A stretch of 64,000 nucleotides of DNA, taken from positions 1 to 64,000 of the forward strand of contig JAHLTZ010000025.1 in the NCBI GenBank assembly GCA_025786725.1. Reading direction: 5' to 3'. This document shows positions 25,276 to 37,375 of this stretch, piece by piece. The DNA comes from Syncephalis fuscata (taxonomy: Eukaryota; Zoopagomycota; Zoopagomycetes; Zoopagales; Piptocephalidaceae). Positions within the stretch are counted from its first letter, which is position 1, and each line of letters begins with the position of its first letter. The notes beneath the pieces were generated by a model. The model had not been told where the DNA came from, did no database searches, and was given only the letters and a program-made list of their open reading frames with translations. The translations under genes and the position numbers were made by a program.

Positions 25276-25669
25276 TTTGATATTTGCACCCGTAACAATA
25301 AATTTGATTGTTTTAGTTTGTATAATGTTTAAATATGTACTATTGATATGTTGTTTATTATGTGTCGTTAATGATACTAAGAATATAGTTGTTAAAATGT
25401 GCTGTAATATTATTTAGTAATAGAATATTCGATAGGTGTATCTAATAGCTTGATAAATAAACATTACTAATAAATTATTATGTAAATAAAGGCCTTTTAC
25501 TTTTAAAATGCCTTTTATTGCCTTATTACACATAAGCAGTAGTATATATGACTGTCGATTTAACAAATTACTAAATAAACATAAATAAAATTGTAAAACA
25601 TTTTCAAAAACTATTTATTGATTAGCATATACCAGAATTCAAAAGGCTAGCACAAATTGAGATTTGAGC
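25276..25669. other. Convergent 3' intergenic region
   Basis: This AT-rich gap of about 390 bp lies between the 3' ends of the SWIM-RING gene and the minus-strand surface protein. It contains AATAAA-like words suited to polyadenylation on both strands. No gene seen. Confidence 0.5.
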
Positions 25670-26059
25670 TTAGAGAGCAACAAATCCTACTGCAACTGCC
25701 AATAGTGCAGCACCGCCCATAACTAGCCCATGTTGAGCACTAGTGCCTACTGTAGAGGCGGATGAGCCATTGTTGGTGCTGCTCTTGCTGTTATCGCTGT
25801 TGGTGTTGGTCGCAGCAGCGTTGTTTGACAAAGAGGTTATTGAAGCAAGGATGCTCGATGGAATCGTCGTGCCGCTAATGCCGCTTGTAATGATTGAGTT
25901 TATGTCTTTGCTGGCCGAGCTAAGAAGTGCATCGATATTTGAGGGAAGCGCTGTAGGAACAGATAATGGTGTTGTTGTTTGCTGAGGAGCTGGATCGGCC
26001 ATCGTGGCACCAGCAGCCATGACGGCCAACAAAGCTACACTGGATGTAAAGGCACGCAT
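25670..26059 (-). CDS. GPI-type Ser/Asn-rich surface protein
   Basis: The 129-residue intronless product starts at ATG 26059. The signal peptide is MRAFTSSVALLAVMAAGATM. Its middle includes a possible helical segment (IDALLSSASKDINSIITSG), then Asn/Ser/Thr-rich sequence with possible N-glycosylation sites. The end is a hydrophobic GPI-type tail (GLVMGGAALLAVAVGFVAL). The open frame extends upstream without another convincing signal peptide, so the internal ATG is preferred. It is the first of three similar minus-strand genes (25.7-28 kb). Confidence 0.8.
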   Translation of the reverse strand: MRAFTSSVALLAVMAAGATMADPAPQQTTTPLSVPTALPSNIDALLSSASKDINSIITSGISGTTIPSSILASITSLSNNAAATNTNSDNSKSSTNNGSSASTVGTSAQHGLVMGGAALLAVAVGFVAL

Positions 26060-26374
26060 ACTGTCAAGTATTGAATTAATTGGTGGTTGTTGCGAATAGG
26101 CAAAAAGTAGATGAGCTGTAGAAGAAGTAGTGAAAAAAAAAACACGAGTCGATTCTTGGCAATCGGTTTGGTTAAAAAAGGTAGCAAAGGCGTACACACA
26201 GGTTTAGTGGAAAATTGTAAAACAAGATGGGCTAATTTATACACTGGTCTGAAATGCAACCGGCAAATTTCTTATCTTTCCGGTTGAGAATGATCTTCAA
26301 TTGGTTATGCATGTGTGTCTTGGAGAAATGATACGCAAGACCCACACTGATTGTATGTGTCGGAGTTTTATTTA

Positions 26375-27146
26375 TCAAATAAAATATTGAATTGCTATTG
26401 GAATAAGTAATAGTAGCCATGACTCCGTGTGAAGTCCATGACTAATTGAGAATGCGCTCGAATCGGATGATGATGGTCTTGAGGGCGTATTTGTGGAAGT
26501 ACCGCCCAATTTAGTATCATCGATATTTGTGCTAGGCGCCGTGCTACCAGTAGTTGTTGGGGAAGAGGAAGGCGATGTTGACGACGATTCTGAATTAGGC
26601 TGCTTTGAAGTAGTCGGTGAAGCAGTTGACGAATCGGTCATAGAGTTGGATGGTACTTTTGATGCTGGTGTTGAGATGGATCCAGATGACGACGTTGACG
26701 TCGGTAATGACGGTGTTGGCGTAATAGGATTTGCAATATTACTATTTATTCCCGCTGACGATAGGCCGTTGTTGATCGATGGGAGAAACTTTGCTATCGC
26801 GCTCGGATCCGTATTGGTAAGCACAGATGGTGGGGGTGTTGTGTTGTCGGTAAATTTAGCGATGATAATGCCGATGCCGCTCCCGATCCTAGTTCAGGAA
26901 TATCGTTAAATTTAGGTGTAGGTGGTGTTGCCGCGCCAGAATTTGCTGGGCTGCTAAGTGGCGGTGGTGCCGCGCCAGAAATAAATGGGCTGCTTAGTGG
27001 AGAAACATGACATCAGGACCTGGTGTGGCGCCAGGACGAGATGCGCCAGGACGGGCCATAAACACTTGTGGGTTGTCTTGCGGTGCAGCCCATGCCAACG
27101 AAGACAGCAAGGCAACAGCGACCGTGATGACAGCAAGTTGATGCAT
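26375..27146 (-). CDS. Pro/Ser-rich GPI-type protein with two frame breaks
   Basis: A signal peptide (MHQLAVITVAVALLSSLAWA) starts at ATG 27146. The mature part begins APQDNPQVFMARPGASRPG. It passes through two repeats of the type LSSPxxSGAAxPP and a Ser/Thr/Pro-rich region. It ends in a hydrophobic tail (ESWLLLLIPIAIQYFI). The frame changes at about 27003 (an AAA run on the plus strand) and again near 26862. Each is fixed by one extra base, so assembly deletions are as likely as pseudogenisation. The gene lies between two similar surface-protein genes on the same strand. Confidence 0.6.
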
Positions 27147-27484
27147 AGTAAACGGTGTACAGATGTATGAAATAAGATCACAACCAATGCAACTAGAGGT
27201 AGTATTAGCAACAATAAAATGGACCAGCCAAATGAAATGCAATTAGAAAGAGATGTAATTATATACGACATCTATAGACTGCATGTTCTATATCATCTTC
27301 TTATAATAATGATTTTTTCAAACTGTAGAACATCATACCGGTTTTTATTACATTGTTTAGAAGTGTTTGACTTGTCTAATTTAAACTAAAAAGAATTTAT
27401 TTATAGTATTAAGAACAGCTTGTTCTTTGTATTGCCAATCTTGGCGAATATGCAACTTTAGAATATACCTGCTCAGTAATGCAA

Positions 27485-27943
27485 CTATTGTTGATCCAGA
27501 AGACCAACAATCATAATTGCAATAAAAATAGAAACCATTATTGAATAGAGTTTAATGTCTTGGCTTACTATTGCCACATTGGTCGATGACCCCTTATTAG
27601 TTGTGTCGTTGCTTAGTGTGCCTGATGCTGACGGGGGAGACAATGTAGCAGTTGGTGTTGCTGCACCACCGTTATTAATAAGAATGGCTGAAGGAAATCC
27701 GCCCGGAGGAGCGGCAATCGACGAGACCGTAGCCACTGCACCATTAGATAACGTGAATGTCGAAGTGCTAGGTACAGTATCAGGTACAGCTACCGATTGT
27801 GCGTCAGTTGAAACAGCATGTGGATTTGTCGCTGCTAAAAACAACAATGATAGCGATAGTGTTGTCACTATCTGACGCAAGCTATGTAACCGACAACCAT
27901 ACCTCACTCCATTATTACGCTGATTAACGTATTGATAAAGCAT
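27485..27943 (-). CDS. Secreted or membrane-anchored Ser/Thr-rich protein
   Basis: From ATG 27943 the product has 152 residues. After a short basic N-terminus, a hydrophobic segment (TTLSLSLLFLAATNPHAVST) serves as signal peptide. A Thr/Ser/Ala-rich region with Gly-Gly-Phe follows (AAPPGGFPSAILINNGG). The C-terminal hydrophobic stretch (LYSIMVSIFIAIMIVGLLDQQ) is either a GPI signal or a membrane anchor. An upstream in-frame ATG at 28057 exists, but the TATA-like TTTATATC at about 28022-28030 favours 27943. Function unknown. Confidence 0.65.
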   Translation of the reverse strand: MLYQYVNQRNNGVRYGCRLHSLRQIVTTLSLSLLFLAATNPHAVSTDAQSVAVPDTVPSTSTFTLSNGAVATVSSIAAPPGGFPSAILINNGGAATPTATLSPPSASGTLSNDTTNKGSSTNVAIVSQDIKLYSIMVSIFIAIMIVGLLDQQ

Positions 27944-28059
27944 GGTGGTTGTATATTCTGTGACAAAGTAGTCGTGTGCAAAACAATTAATACTATTAAA
28001 TGGATAACTGAAACTAAAAATAAGATATAAAGAAGAAACGCTGGAGGATACAGCCATTC

Positions 28060-28850
28060 ACAAGGCAGCTGGTTATTTTATTCTCAACTTTTCTCTTTCT
28101 CTCTCGCTTTCTCTCGCTCTCGTCGATCACATTCAATAGGCCCCTTGTTGTTACACACGCATGATGTTTAAAAGGTATATGATGTTTCCATATTTAGAAT
28201 ACACGTATAACATGCGTTCAACAATACACACATAATTGCCACACACTTATTTAGCAGCAATATCGGCAGTTTATTAAATCAACTGTTTATTTAATTGTAC
28301 TTACATTATTATTTTATTTTAACTTTTAGCTTGGTTTAAAAAGATGTGCTTATTAAATTAAATATCAATATTAAATTAATAGAAATAAATAAATAACTAA
28401 ATAAAGCATTGATATAATCTAACGATAATATAGCATGAATGTAAACTATATCAAATATAATTAATTGTAATATTGCTATTACTTAACCAGATTACATAAT
28501 CTAATAAAGTTCAGTTTAAGCTTCGTTGTACTCTAATTAAAGTTTTTCCATTAGGGTCTTTTTCATTTGTTCTCCAGTTAACGACCAGCCGAACATTTAA
28601 TAAATAACTTTTCTACTTCCAATTCTATTTACTATCACTAAAATGCCATTTAGCTTTAACATTAATTAATCATAATATAGATAAGCAAAATTAAAATAAA
28701 ATTTAATATTGTAAATTGGGAATACATAAAAATACATGTATATTTTAGAATTAATTAAATACTCAATATAAACTAATTTATAAATATAACGTGTTTATTC
28801 GCAGCTTTAAGTGTGTAATCATTTGGAAATACTACATATTGCGTGTTTTA
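28060..28850. other. AT-rich intergenic region
   Basis: No gene is supported. A CT-rich tract (about 28085-28120) lies just upstream of the minus-strand gene at 27943. The rest is AT-rich sequence without recognisable repeats. Confidence 0.5.
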
Positions 28851-30388
28851 CTGTAACGGTATATAGATACCAAGATCGTTTCTGATATTGCTGATATTGC
28901 CAGTTAGACCAAGATATGGAACATGGATAGCCTGATCTGATAATTTGGCGTTGTTTGGTGGGTTCGTATCAATGACGATATAGCCAGAATATACCCAGTG
29001 CTTTTTAAGCAAGTGATTCTAGTATGCTAAATGCAATATTGATCATTGCAGTGTCTCCTGGTTTCACTTTAATTTTGTTTGGAGTAATCTTAGCTTCAGC
29101 GTGCATGTTTGTAGTATTTGGCGTTCCACCAAAGCATTTTTAGCGCTGAATTCGTGCATAGATCCAGCCGAAAGATGAGTAATGTAAACTTTTTTTGGTT
29201 GAATAAATTCTTAATCGTTACAGTTGCAAACTTTTGGTGAAGGCTATTTCCTGTTTCCTGTCTATTGCCAAGTTTAATTGCCAAAGAAAAAACACCAATC
29301 TTTCTTGATACTGCTCGTAGAATAATATCGCACTGATTCGACATGACTAAAATTACTTTACCATCCACATGTTCGGGTATCTTACACGAGCCGGTGTTTG
29401 GGTCAGACAGAATGACAAAAAGTGGGTGATCACCTATTATTAACTGCTTATTCTTACAAATATTTGAAACTGATACTTGGATTGGAAATACTGAATATGC
29501 GAACAGTTTCATAAGGCACCTTCATTGCACCAACTGATATTACTGATGGTGAAATACCAGGTGCATCTGAATTTCATATTCCTGGCCGCCCTTTAGATAT
29601 ATTAGAAACGCCAGCAATAATAATCATGTCGTCGGTGTATTTTTGAACTGCTTGAGTCAGTGCCAATCCTCCAGCTTTTATAGTAGTTCCCAAAGATATA
29701 TTGATAATATGCATTTTGTGTTTTTTTTTTGCTTTTTCCAATGCTGGTTCTATCATTTGAAGATTAGGGCCACTTTTACATCCACCTACTTTATAAGCAC
29801 CAATAATAGCGCCTGATGCAATACCATAAAATTTGCCTATTTGTGCTCCAATAATACCGGTCATCTTGGTACCATGACATGCACAATCTTTTGAATTTCT
29901 ACTGGGCTTAGGATCGTTTGTCCCATCATAGGCATTACCGACAAAATCATAGCCATGAGCCACTTTATGGCCTGGACCAAATTTACCACCAAGTGCCAGA
30001 TGCGTATAATCAATACCGCTATCAACAATTCCTATATTAATACCTTCTCCCACTATACCCTTATGGTGCATAGCATTGGCACCAGTCGCCAGGTGCGGCA
30101 TAGCGGCATCAAAAGAATTTCCTAATTTTATATTTTGCATAATAAGTCTATTTTCTTATCCTCAAGTATATGACCTTTTGATAATATCTTTGGTTTCTTA
30201 TACTCGGAACGTCTATTGATACGCACGATATGTTGCTCATTTTGGACTGGCAATGCATTAGTATTAGATGCGCTGATATTGTATTGAGATGTAGCAGTTG
30301 CTGATAATGGTTGTCTAAAATTGTCTGGAGCTGCACTGCAGCGTACAATCAAGGCAATCAGTGCAGTGACCTTTACCGAGTTAAGCAA
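28850..30388 (-). pseudogene. Decayed subtilisin-like protease (S8, PA-domain type)
   Basis: Fragments appear in collinear order on the minus strand. They are a signal-like leader (30388), the catalytic Asp block (INIGIVDSGIDYTHLALGG, about 30020), and a degenerate His block (CHGTKMTG, about 29880). A region matching SPSVISVGA comes next (about 29550). A PA-like piece (GKVILVMSNQC, about 29340) and a C-terminal fn3-like piece (YSGYIVIDTN ... IHVPYLGLTGN, about 28900-28990) follow. There is no in-frame ATG at the leader, and an in-frame TGA lies near 29576. Several frame changes occur, and I cannot find the GTSMA catalytic-Ser block. It is therefore a real pseudogene of a secreted Vpr-like subtilase, not just a base-call error. 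Confidence 0.8.
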
Positions 30389-30389
30389 A

Positions 30390-31740
30390 GATAGTGTATT
30401 GGAATGATATTACATTGTAAAATGTATGTCTAGTATTTTAAATTGAAAAGGATAATGATATTTTGCTAGACTGAACAAATTTATTACGACTATATACATC
30501 ATGCCATTATACAAATCGGAATAAAACAAGTCCGATTTTGTATCAATGCACCAATTAAGTTTACTTGCCAATTTAAAACAAAGTAGATTTTTTTAAATAA
30601 AAAAAGCAAGTAAATGATTCTTTTGTGCAGAAATATCACTTCTGAGTTTACAACGAATGTCTATTTATAAAAATACTGACAATTTACATTTTCGTGTGTA
30701 TTTCTTATAGCAAACATTGAGCTATTATATTCAAAATTGTAAACAAAAACGTTTTATTTTAATAGCGCATGTACCCTATTGGTGATTGATTTTAACATAT
30801 AGTGTTTTTTAATCACATATTATTTTATATTGTTTAAAATATTAATAATCATAATTACGTTTTTTATTTTAGAAAGTAAAATTACATTATCAAGTCAATG
30901 CTATTTTTGATTTATTTACTATTACCATATTTAGTAATTAGAAATGCTCTATTTTCCACACTAAATAATAGTAAATGCGCATTTTATTATATTTTAAGCT
31001 TTATATTCTACTTATGCAAAAAATAGCTATATAACTGGTTGGTTTATTATCAATAAAAAGCACTTATGCCTATTAAACTTATATTGTTACAAATCCTTAC
31101 ATGTTTATAGTTATTAATGTATTTTATAGTATTTTTATAATTAATTATAACTGTATTGCGACATTTTATAATATTTAGCAATGTTTAAAAATACAACAAT
31201 TAGTCATCATTGCGTTGTAAATACTGGCAATTGTATTACATCATGACCATTACTATTAAATATTTTATTGCTACATATTTATATCTAGTCTTTATGACCG
31301 TATAGCTATGAAATACTCAATAATACTTTATAATAAACAACATAAAATAGCACATTTATACATCCCAGTTTTACCTGTTATCCAAACTATAATAATAACC
31401 ATTATCTGACATGATAGCTCGTATTAATATTTGTTAGTATAGCACTAATAGCTACAATGTAATTATCTACGGGAATAAGCTGACTATTAAACGATTTAAA
31501 ACTGCGCTTAGTTTACTGGCAATTCATAGCATTTTTATACGATTCAATAAACCTCTATATACTATTTATAGACCAAATAATAGTAATACCCATGCAACAA
31601 TAGCCATGGAATCGTGTAACCATTAAGTATTTTAAATAGAATAAAGCAACCTACATTCGAGTATGCCCTTTTCTTTCTACTCGCACCTACTATTGCCCAT
31701 TCTGTCTATTGCATATCACTTTTTGCACAGTTATTTCTAG
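30390..31740. other. AT-rich intergenic region
   Basis: No gene or clear repeat is seen in 1.35 kb of AT-rich DNA. The last 80 bp, with pyrimidine-rich text (CCCTTTTCTTTCTACTCGC), probably form the promoter of the gene at 31747. Confidence 0.5.
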
Positions 31741-31746
31741 TCAACT

Positions 31747-33811
31747 ATGCCTTTAAACACCTATAGTGAACGTTTATGGCAAAACTGTGATGTTTTACTG
31801 TATCTATGCCGCTTTATGAATGGCAAGGAGCTGGCACTTTTTGCTACCAGTTGTCGACTTATTCACCAGACAATAGTTGATAGACCGGACTATTGGGAAC
31901 ATCAATTTAAGCGAAAGTTTTGTCTGGGTGATTGGCGGGAACAAGAATGGCTTACATGGCATAACTGGTGCATTGATACTACAACAAAATCCAAAGAATT
32001 GATGGCCAATATAAATGAGACAAAACAAGAACATTTATTATATTCTACCAGTAAAACTATTGATAATATTGATAATGAATATACATTATCCGCTAGTTAT
32101 TCAAAATATATTTCTGATTTTAGTGCCACTCAATGGTTTTATGCTTACCAACGACGTCGGCAAACTGATCATAATTTTATGGCGGGACAGCTCAAAAAGC
32201 AGACATGCCAGTTACCAGTCGGTAAAAACAGGAATCTGTATATAATCGACCTAAATACTTGGTGTGGATTGGTATTGAGTATGCAAGAAAAAGGCTTTTG
32301 GTTGATTCAACACAATATCTTTAGCAAGAAAAACGAGCGCAGCAGCAAGGAATTGGCGTGGAAGGAGTTGACTATTCCTTTATCGCCGCCTTTTCTTGAT
32401 TATATATCCTATACCACTAAAGGTTTTGGAATGCGTCGATTTATTGTAGCTGCTGTTGATATAAAAATATGTAACGAACTGAACAGCATAACACCTGGAA
32501 ATCCAATAGGTAATTAACAATTACTAATGCTAGTTTATATTTTATATGTTTGTTAATATCATTAAAAATAGTAAGCATAGAGGAGTTAAAGGCACAGTAC
32601 ACCAAAGAAACTGAGTATAAAGCCACTACTAATTTAAATGAACGTTCTAATGCATCTTCTACAATAGCATCTTTAAATAAACGAGAAAGTAGCTGGAGAA
32701 AGGTCATTTTGGTGTGGCCTATTACAGGCAACTCGCCACCTAATATTATTTACATCGGACGTGGAGAACGAGATGGGGGAAGTGAAAATAATATTTTTTC
32801 TGACATTTATAATGAATGGGTGCTTTTACATACCAACTATCCACAATACCCATACCAACAATTTGATCTATTTGATTTAGATGGCAATCGATGGATAGAA
32901 GGACTAAAATTGGATAATCACAATACAGCTGGCTGTATTCAGTTTGCTTCTTACGATCAATGCCAATTTTTAACATGTATAATAATAGACGATGTTAAAG
33001 AATCTGGCTCTGCTTCTACTGCTATAGCTGCTCGAGACTTACAAGCTGCCAATAGTAATGATCAAACATTATACATCCAATGGAAACTATTTGACGCTCG
33101 AAAGGGTCAGTCTCAGAGTAATAGGATACTATCGAATCAAATCGCTATTCCATATTGGCCAAACGGTACAATTCAAGCCAAAACGTATACAGAAATAATA
33201 TGCCTAATTACTGTAACTGAATCACGTATTAAATTAGCATATCGTAACAATAGACCAATTAATGCTTTACTGTTTCTTTTTGTATTTGGAAAGAATATAG
33301 CAAATACATTACCACAATCACTATTCGACGCCAGAGATTATGGTCAGCGGCTACCAATTGATAGTTCCGAACAAGGACATGTATTATGGAGGCGGCCTAT
33401 AATTGGTAGCACTATTATGAGCTTATACAGTGCGAAACTGATTATATTCAGGACTATAAAGCATTTAATGTGCTAGATGCTCAAAATGGACATCTACTGC
33501 GTCCAATTGTTTCTGTGGATGACGCTAAACTTACTCACTTTCTTGGATCATTATGCGGATTATATATTTACATTCGTGAAGTTTTAAGATTTATTGACAT
33601 GCAGACTGGCCGTATTTACAAACCACCAACTTGTCTTACTAGGGAACAAACTAAAGACGACACTGAAGACAAGTTTTTAGGCCCCATTGAAGTACTGCAA
33701 TTACCAGAATTGAGTGAAGAATTTACAACAGATACTATAAAATATGATGTATCAAACGTTGTTGTTGGTCGAATAAATGTAAATGGACTGTACAGCTCAT
33801 ATAGATTATAA
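31747..33811 (+). CDS. F-box-like protein, one frame break
   Basis: Exon 1 (31747-32509) starts at an ATG. It opens with an F-box-like motif: LYLCRFMNGKELALFATSCR, then LIHQTIVDRPDYWEHQFKRKF. An intron ends at about 32570 and a long second exon follows (about 410 codons) with no recognised domain. It is hydrophilic, with several aromatic and beta-like stretches that could form a propeller or substrate-binding fold. The frame shifts at about 33423, where one extra T in TT restores it, and the gene ends at 33811. F-box proteins link substrates to SCF ubiquitin ligases through Skp1. The F-box call rests on the N-terminus only. Confidence 0.65.
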
Positions 33812-33899
33812 ATAAACAGCTTTATTTGCATAGCATGCATCTTAAATATTCAAATCAAATACTAAACTAATTGTATTATTTATGTTAAGAGTACTGCGT

Positions 33900-34725
33900 T
33901 AATAATAAATAGTTTATTAGCCATTTAGTATGACTTGTGGTTAAAATGACTATTTTTAATAATATTCTTTTTATTAAACATGATGATAGATGATGAGTAA
34001 CATTAGGAATCAAATACTCATTATCATAGATTCATTATTTAGCATGCATATATACTCTATTCACCTAATCATTTCTATACTGTTATATGATATAATAGAC
34101 ATATTCTATTGTTTATATGTTCCATTACGTTTTACTCAGTCTACTCATTACGTTATATACGCTGTAGTCTCAACGCTACCCATCATACTTTCTCCACTGT
34201 ATATCTATTCTACGTTCTATTACTATATTGTATAATGGCTACACTTTATTTATCACTGTTGCCAATTTGACGCTAACTCTATTATCTATAAACTTTGACT
34301 CATTGAGCTATACCGAGTCGAATCTTGTAGCCAATAAAGCTAACAACCAATGAACAACGAATTTGACTAGGACAAGGCTAGAAAGCGTAAAATGGCGTAT
34401 AGTAGAATGAGTATTCAATGGGTAGAGCACAAATAGCAGTGTTAAAGTTATAGTGTATATAACGCAACGAACGAGATGAGTAGGGTGCATAAAAGTATAT
34501 AAGGCATAAAGTATATCTGGTATATCATAGAGTGGCTTATAACACTGTAGAGGTACAATGGGAGTAATATATATATGCTGGATAATAAATCTATGATTGA
34601 ACGAATTAATCATAATATAACTTGCCATCTGGCTTCATGTTCACTAGAACAATTGTCTAGTTTAGTTACGCGAATAGTATCAAAAAGTGTTATTTAACAC
34701 CAAATCACAATAAAATCATAAGACA
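33900..34725. repeat. Foldback pair of dispersed repeat R2
   Basis: Two diverged copies of a repeat called R2 face each other. One runs forward from about 33905 and the other is its reverse complement, ending about 34725. The outer ends share a motif like CATTTAGTATGAnTTGnGTTAAATGACTA. The inner parts share a coding-like block. Translations of the two arms and of the 54.6-kb copy keep the same frame (LYDI..I.Y.L......T.....VIY). Other copies lie at 45.4, 54.4 and 62.2 kb. Class unknown. Confidence 0.65.
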
Positions 34726-34917
34726 CCATCATTTACAGGGCTAGCTAATTAGTTTCTTTATAATAATGCGGTAGTCATTATACACACATACATACCTATA
34801 CAGTATGCATGTATAATAACCAATAACCAATAGAAGGTGATCGACTAACGAAAAAAAGGACAGAAAACTTAATGAAAGAATAAAATAAAAGAACCAGTAG
34901 TAAACTAAAAAAAAGAA

Positions 34918-35505
34918 TTAGAATTGAATAGGTGTGTATTCAGGAATATCCCGCTCGCACTCTTGTCCAAAGAGTCGAGAATAGATGGCACCATCGGGCT
35001 CTTGCGGTGTAGGGGGCAGAGAGGATGAACGACGGGGTGGCGCGTGTTTAGATAGGCCAAGTAGCGCTACACCCGCCACTAGCTTGTTATGAGCAGTATT
35101 AGGGGTTGTCGGTGTAGTGGGCCTAATATCCGCGGTCGCAACACTCCGACGGCCATTAACACCGGTGGTAGTGGTCACGGTCACACTGGGATCCATATCG
35201 GATGCATATCCATTAGCCATGGTCGTATTAATATGCGGTGGCAAAAGGGAGGAACGACGACGGGGCAATGCACCATAATTTGCATTGGCATTAGCATTCA
35301 TGGTGGGACTCGTCGGGGTCAATGGTGGCACGAAGAGTGAAGATCTACGATGAGGTACGACAGGTGGTGCTTCGCCGGGAAATTCGTACATTAATGCATC
35401 ATTCTGAAAGATGAGGTCATCCAGATCGAGTAGCTCGGCATCAAGCAAATCATCATCGCTATTGGTAGTACCCACAGTCCATGAACGAATATTAGCCCAA
35501 ACCAT
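34918..35505 (-). CDS. Disordered protein with four RRxS motifs
   Basis: The 195-residue intronless frame begins at ATG 35505. An acidic stretch (SDDDLLDAELLDLDDLIF) is followed by Ser/Thr/Pro-rich sequence carrying PHRRSSLF, PRRRSSLLPP, GRRSVA and PPRRSSSLPPTPQ. These are repeated RRxS sites of the PKA or 14-3-3-docking type. A short hydrophobic patch (LVAGVALLGL) is not convincing as a membrane segment. No family recognised. A regulatory phosphoprotein is a reasonable inference only. Confidence 0.65.
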   Translation of the reverse strand: MVWANIRSWTVGTTNSDDDLLDAELLDLDDLIFQNDALMYEFPGEAPPVVPHRRSSLFVPPLTPTSPTMNANANANYGALPRRRSSLLPPHINTTMANGYASDMDPSVTVTTTTGVNGRRSVATADIRPTTPTTPNTAHNKLVAGVALLGLSKHAPPRRSSSLPPTPQEPDGAIYSRLFGQECERDIPEYTPIQF

Positions 35506-35509
35506 TGTA

Positions 35510-36260
35510 CGTATAATAGAGCGTATCAAAGGACGTGTGTGTGTGTGTGTGTATACAGTGACCTATTCACAATAATCAAATAACCGCAATCAAGGTGTGC
35601 TGTAATAGATGATTATTGGTGGTGGTAGTCGTGGTTGATTGATTAATAGCCGAGAGTAGATAAAAATGTTTATTATTATGACTACAATACTAAAAAATTA
35701 ACTAACGACGGGAAAAAAGAAAATGGTGTTAGTAACAACAGAGAGAGAGAGAGAGTGTGTGTGTGTGTGAAAGTAACAACAATATAGGCAAGAGCGGTAA
35801 AAGGTAGCCGATAAGAAAAAACAAAAATGCATGTACTTGTAGGTTAATGTCACTGATTTTAAATAAACCCGAATGTGGTCGATGTAACCATGCTTGTCAA
35901 GGCCATGCGGTAGTGTGTATGTGTGAGTATGTATGAGTATGGGCAGTGCACATGCCCTTAGTATGCATGTGCTCAAGTCGTGATAGTTCCCCTCACATCC
36001 CATCCATCGTCGTGGTGCCTTCTTTTCCATTGCCAATCCACTTCACTAACCGGTTGTGTTGTTACAAAATAGTCCAATGGCAAATGATGACCCATTTTAC
36101 TGACGACCATTAAGAGTATCGTGTAGCAAATACACATTGACTTAAAACACAGCAAGTATATCGAGGCCACAATATTAATAGTAAGGGTGGTAATATGAAC
36201 GATTAGCCTTAGATGAATCCCTGCACGGCTATCTTGGTCAAGTTATATGAAACGAAAGAT
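35510..36260. other. Intergenic with GT/GA microsatellites
   Basis: I see no supportable gene. GT runs at about 35533-35552 and 35755-35770, and a GA run at about 35738-35754, sit upstream of the minus-strand gene at 35505. Frames in this part are low-complexity antisense artefacts. Confidence 0.5.
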
Positions 36261-36267
36261 AGCGGTT

Positions 36268-37339
36268 TTAGGCTATGCCTCCCTCAACTCGAGAAATAAT
36301 ATCATCACAGAGCTTCATCAAATCGGTATTTTCCCTTGTTTTGGTCTCCACCGTGCTTTCTAGTTGTTTAACGCGTGTTTCCATACGTAGGTTCGTGGCC
36401 CGCAGTGTGGCCAACTCTTTTTCATGTTCAATCCGTATCTCAGCCAATGTCACGTTGGCACTAATCAATTGAAAAGCATGGAACCGAATAAAGCAATAGC
36501 CAATGGTGAGCAATTTTGTCATAGGCCATGCGGTTACGCAATACTTACTAGTCTAATTGCTCTTCAGCATGTGCCTTTAATTTATCAAAGCGTTCTTTGT
36601 AAATGCCATTATCTGATTCTAATCTTTCAATGGTCTTTAATAAAGTATCTTGATCCTATTAATATAATTCAATTTAATGGTTTATTATCGTCTATGAGTT
36701 ACAGTAAATACTTACTCTTCTTAATGCTTCATTCTCTGTTTTACGCATATTATATCGTTTCTTTAATTCTTCAAACGCATGTTCCACTTTGGTCATATGA
36801 TCTTGTAACAAGTCCCGTTCCTCTGTTATGGTCGCCATAGTGGTTGAATAGTTGGCACGTTCATTTTTGGAATCATCTGTAATGCTTGTTGTTAGTGTTA
36901 TCAACATGGTGTTGTTACTATGACTTGCCAATCATTCGCTTCATGGTTGCTTCAAATTCATTCATTAAGGACTCAAGTTGTTTCTTTGTTTGTGTTTCTT
37001 TAGACAGTGCTTTTTGGTATTTCTCCAATTCATGTCGTACTTGGGCAACTTGTTCTTCAGCCTAATTAACCATTTAATTAATACTAATTAATAAACATTA
37101 TAATCTTTGACGTACTTTTACTTCAGCATCGGCTCTGATACGCTCCATATCACGTTCCGAATAGGTGGGTGCACTGCGTGGAGTGGCAAACTCAAAGCTC
37201 AAATCAAGCATGGATGGCCTTGATGTTCCTTCTATGCGTGACCGTCTAGCTGTTAACATATCGGCCACTTTACTTCGTTGTGGTGCTGGGGTCTCAAACT
37301 GTAACATCCAATCAGAACTATCCTTTTTAGCAGTGCCCA

Positions 37340-37375
<36 letters not shown>

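Noticed and set aside
26493-26909. Acidic Val/Asp-rich protein on the plus strand
   Set aside because: Antisense shadow of the Ser/Thr-rich surface gene; no start context or homology.
29570-29580. TGA read as tryptophan (altered genetic code)
   Set aside because: The subtilase has other lesions, and intact genes such as URI1 end with TGA.
33990-34235. Stand-alone membrane protein gene
   Set aside because: The frame lies in a dispersed foldback repeat and has no promoter or transcript evidence; treated as repeat content.
35698-36036. Small protein near the GT/GA microsatellites
   Set aside because: Low-complexity frame from microsatellite DNA with no motif or conserved neighbour.
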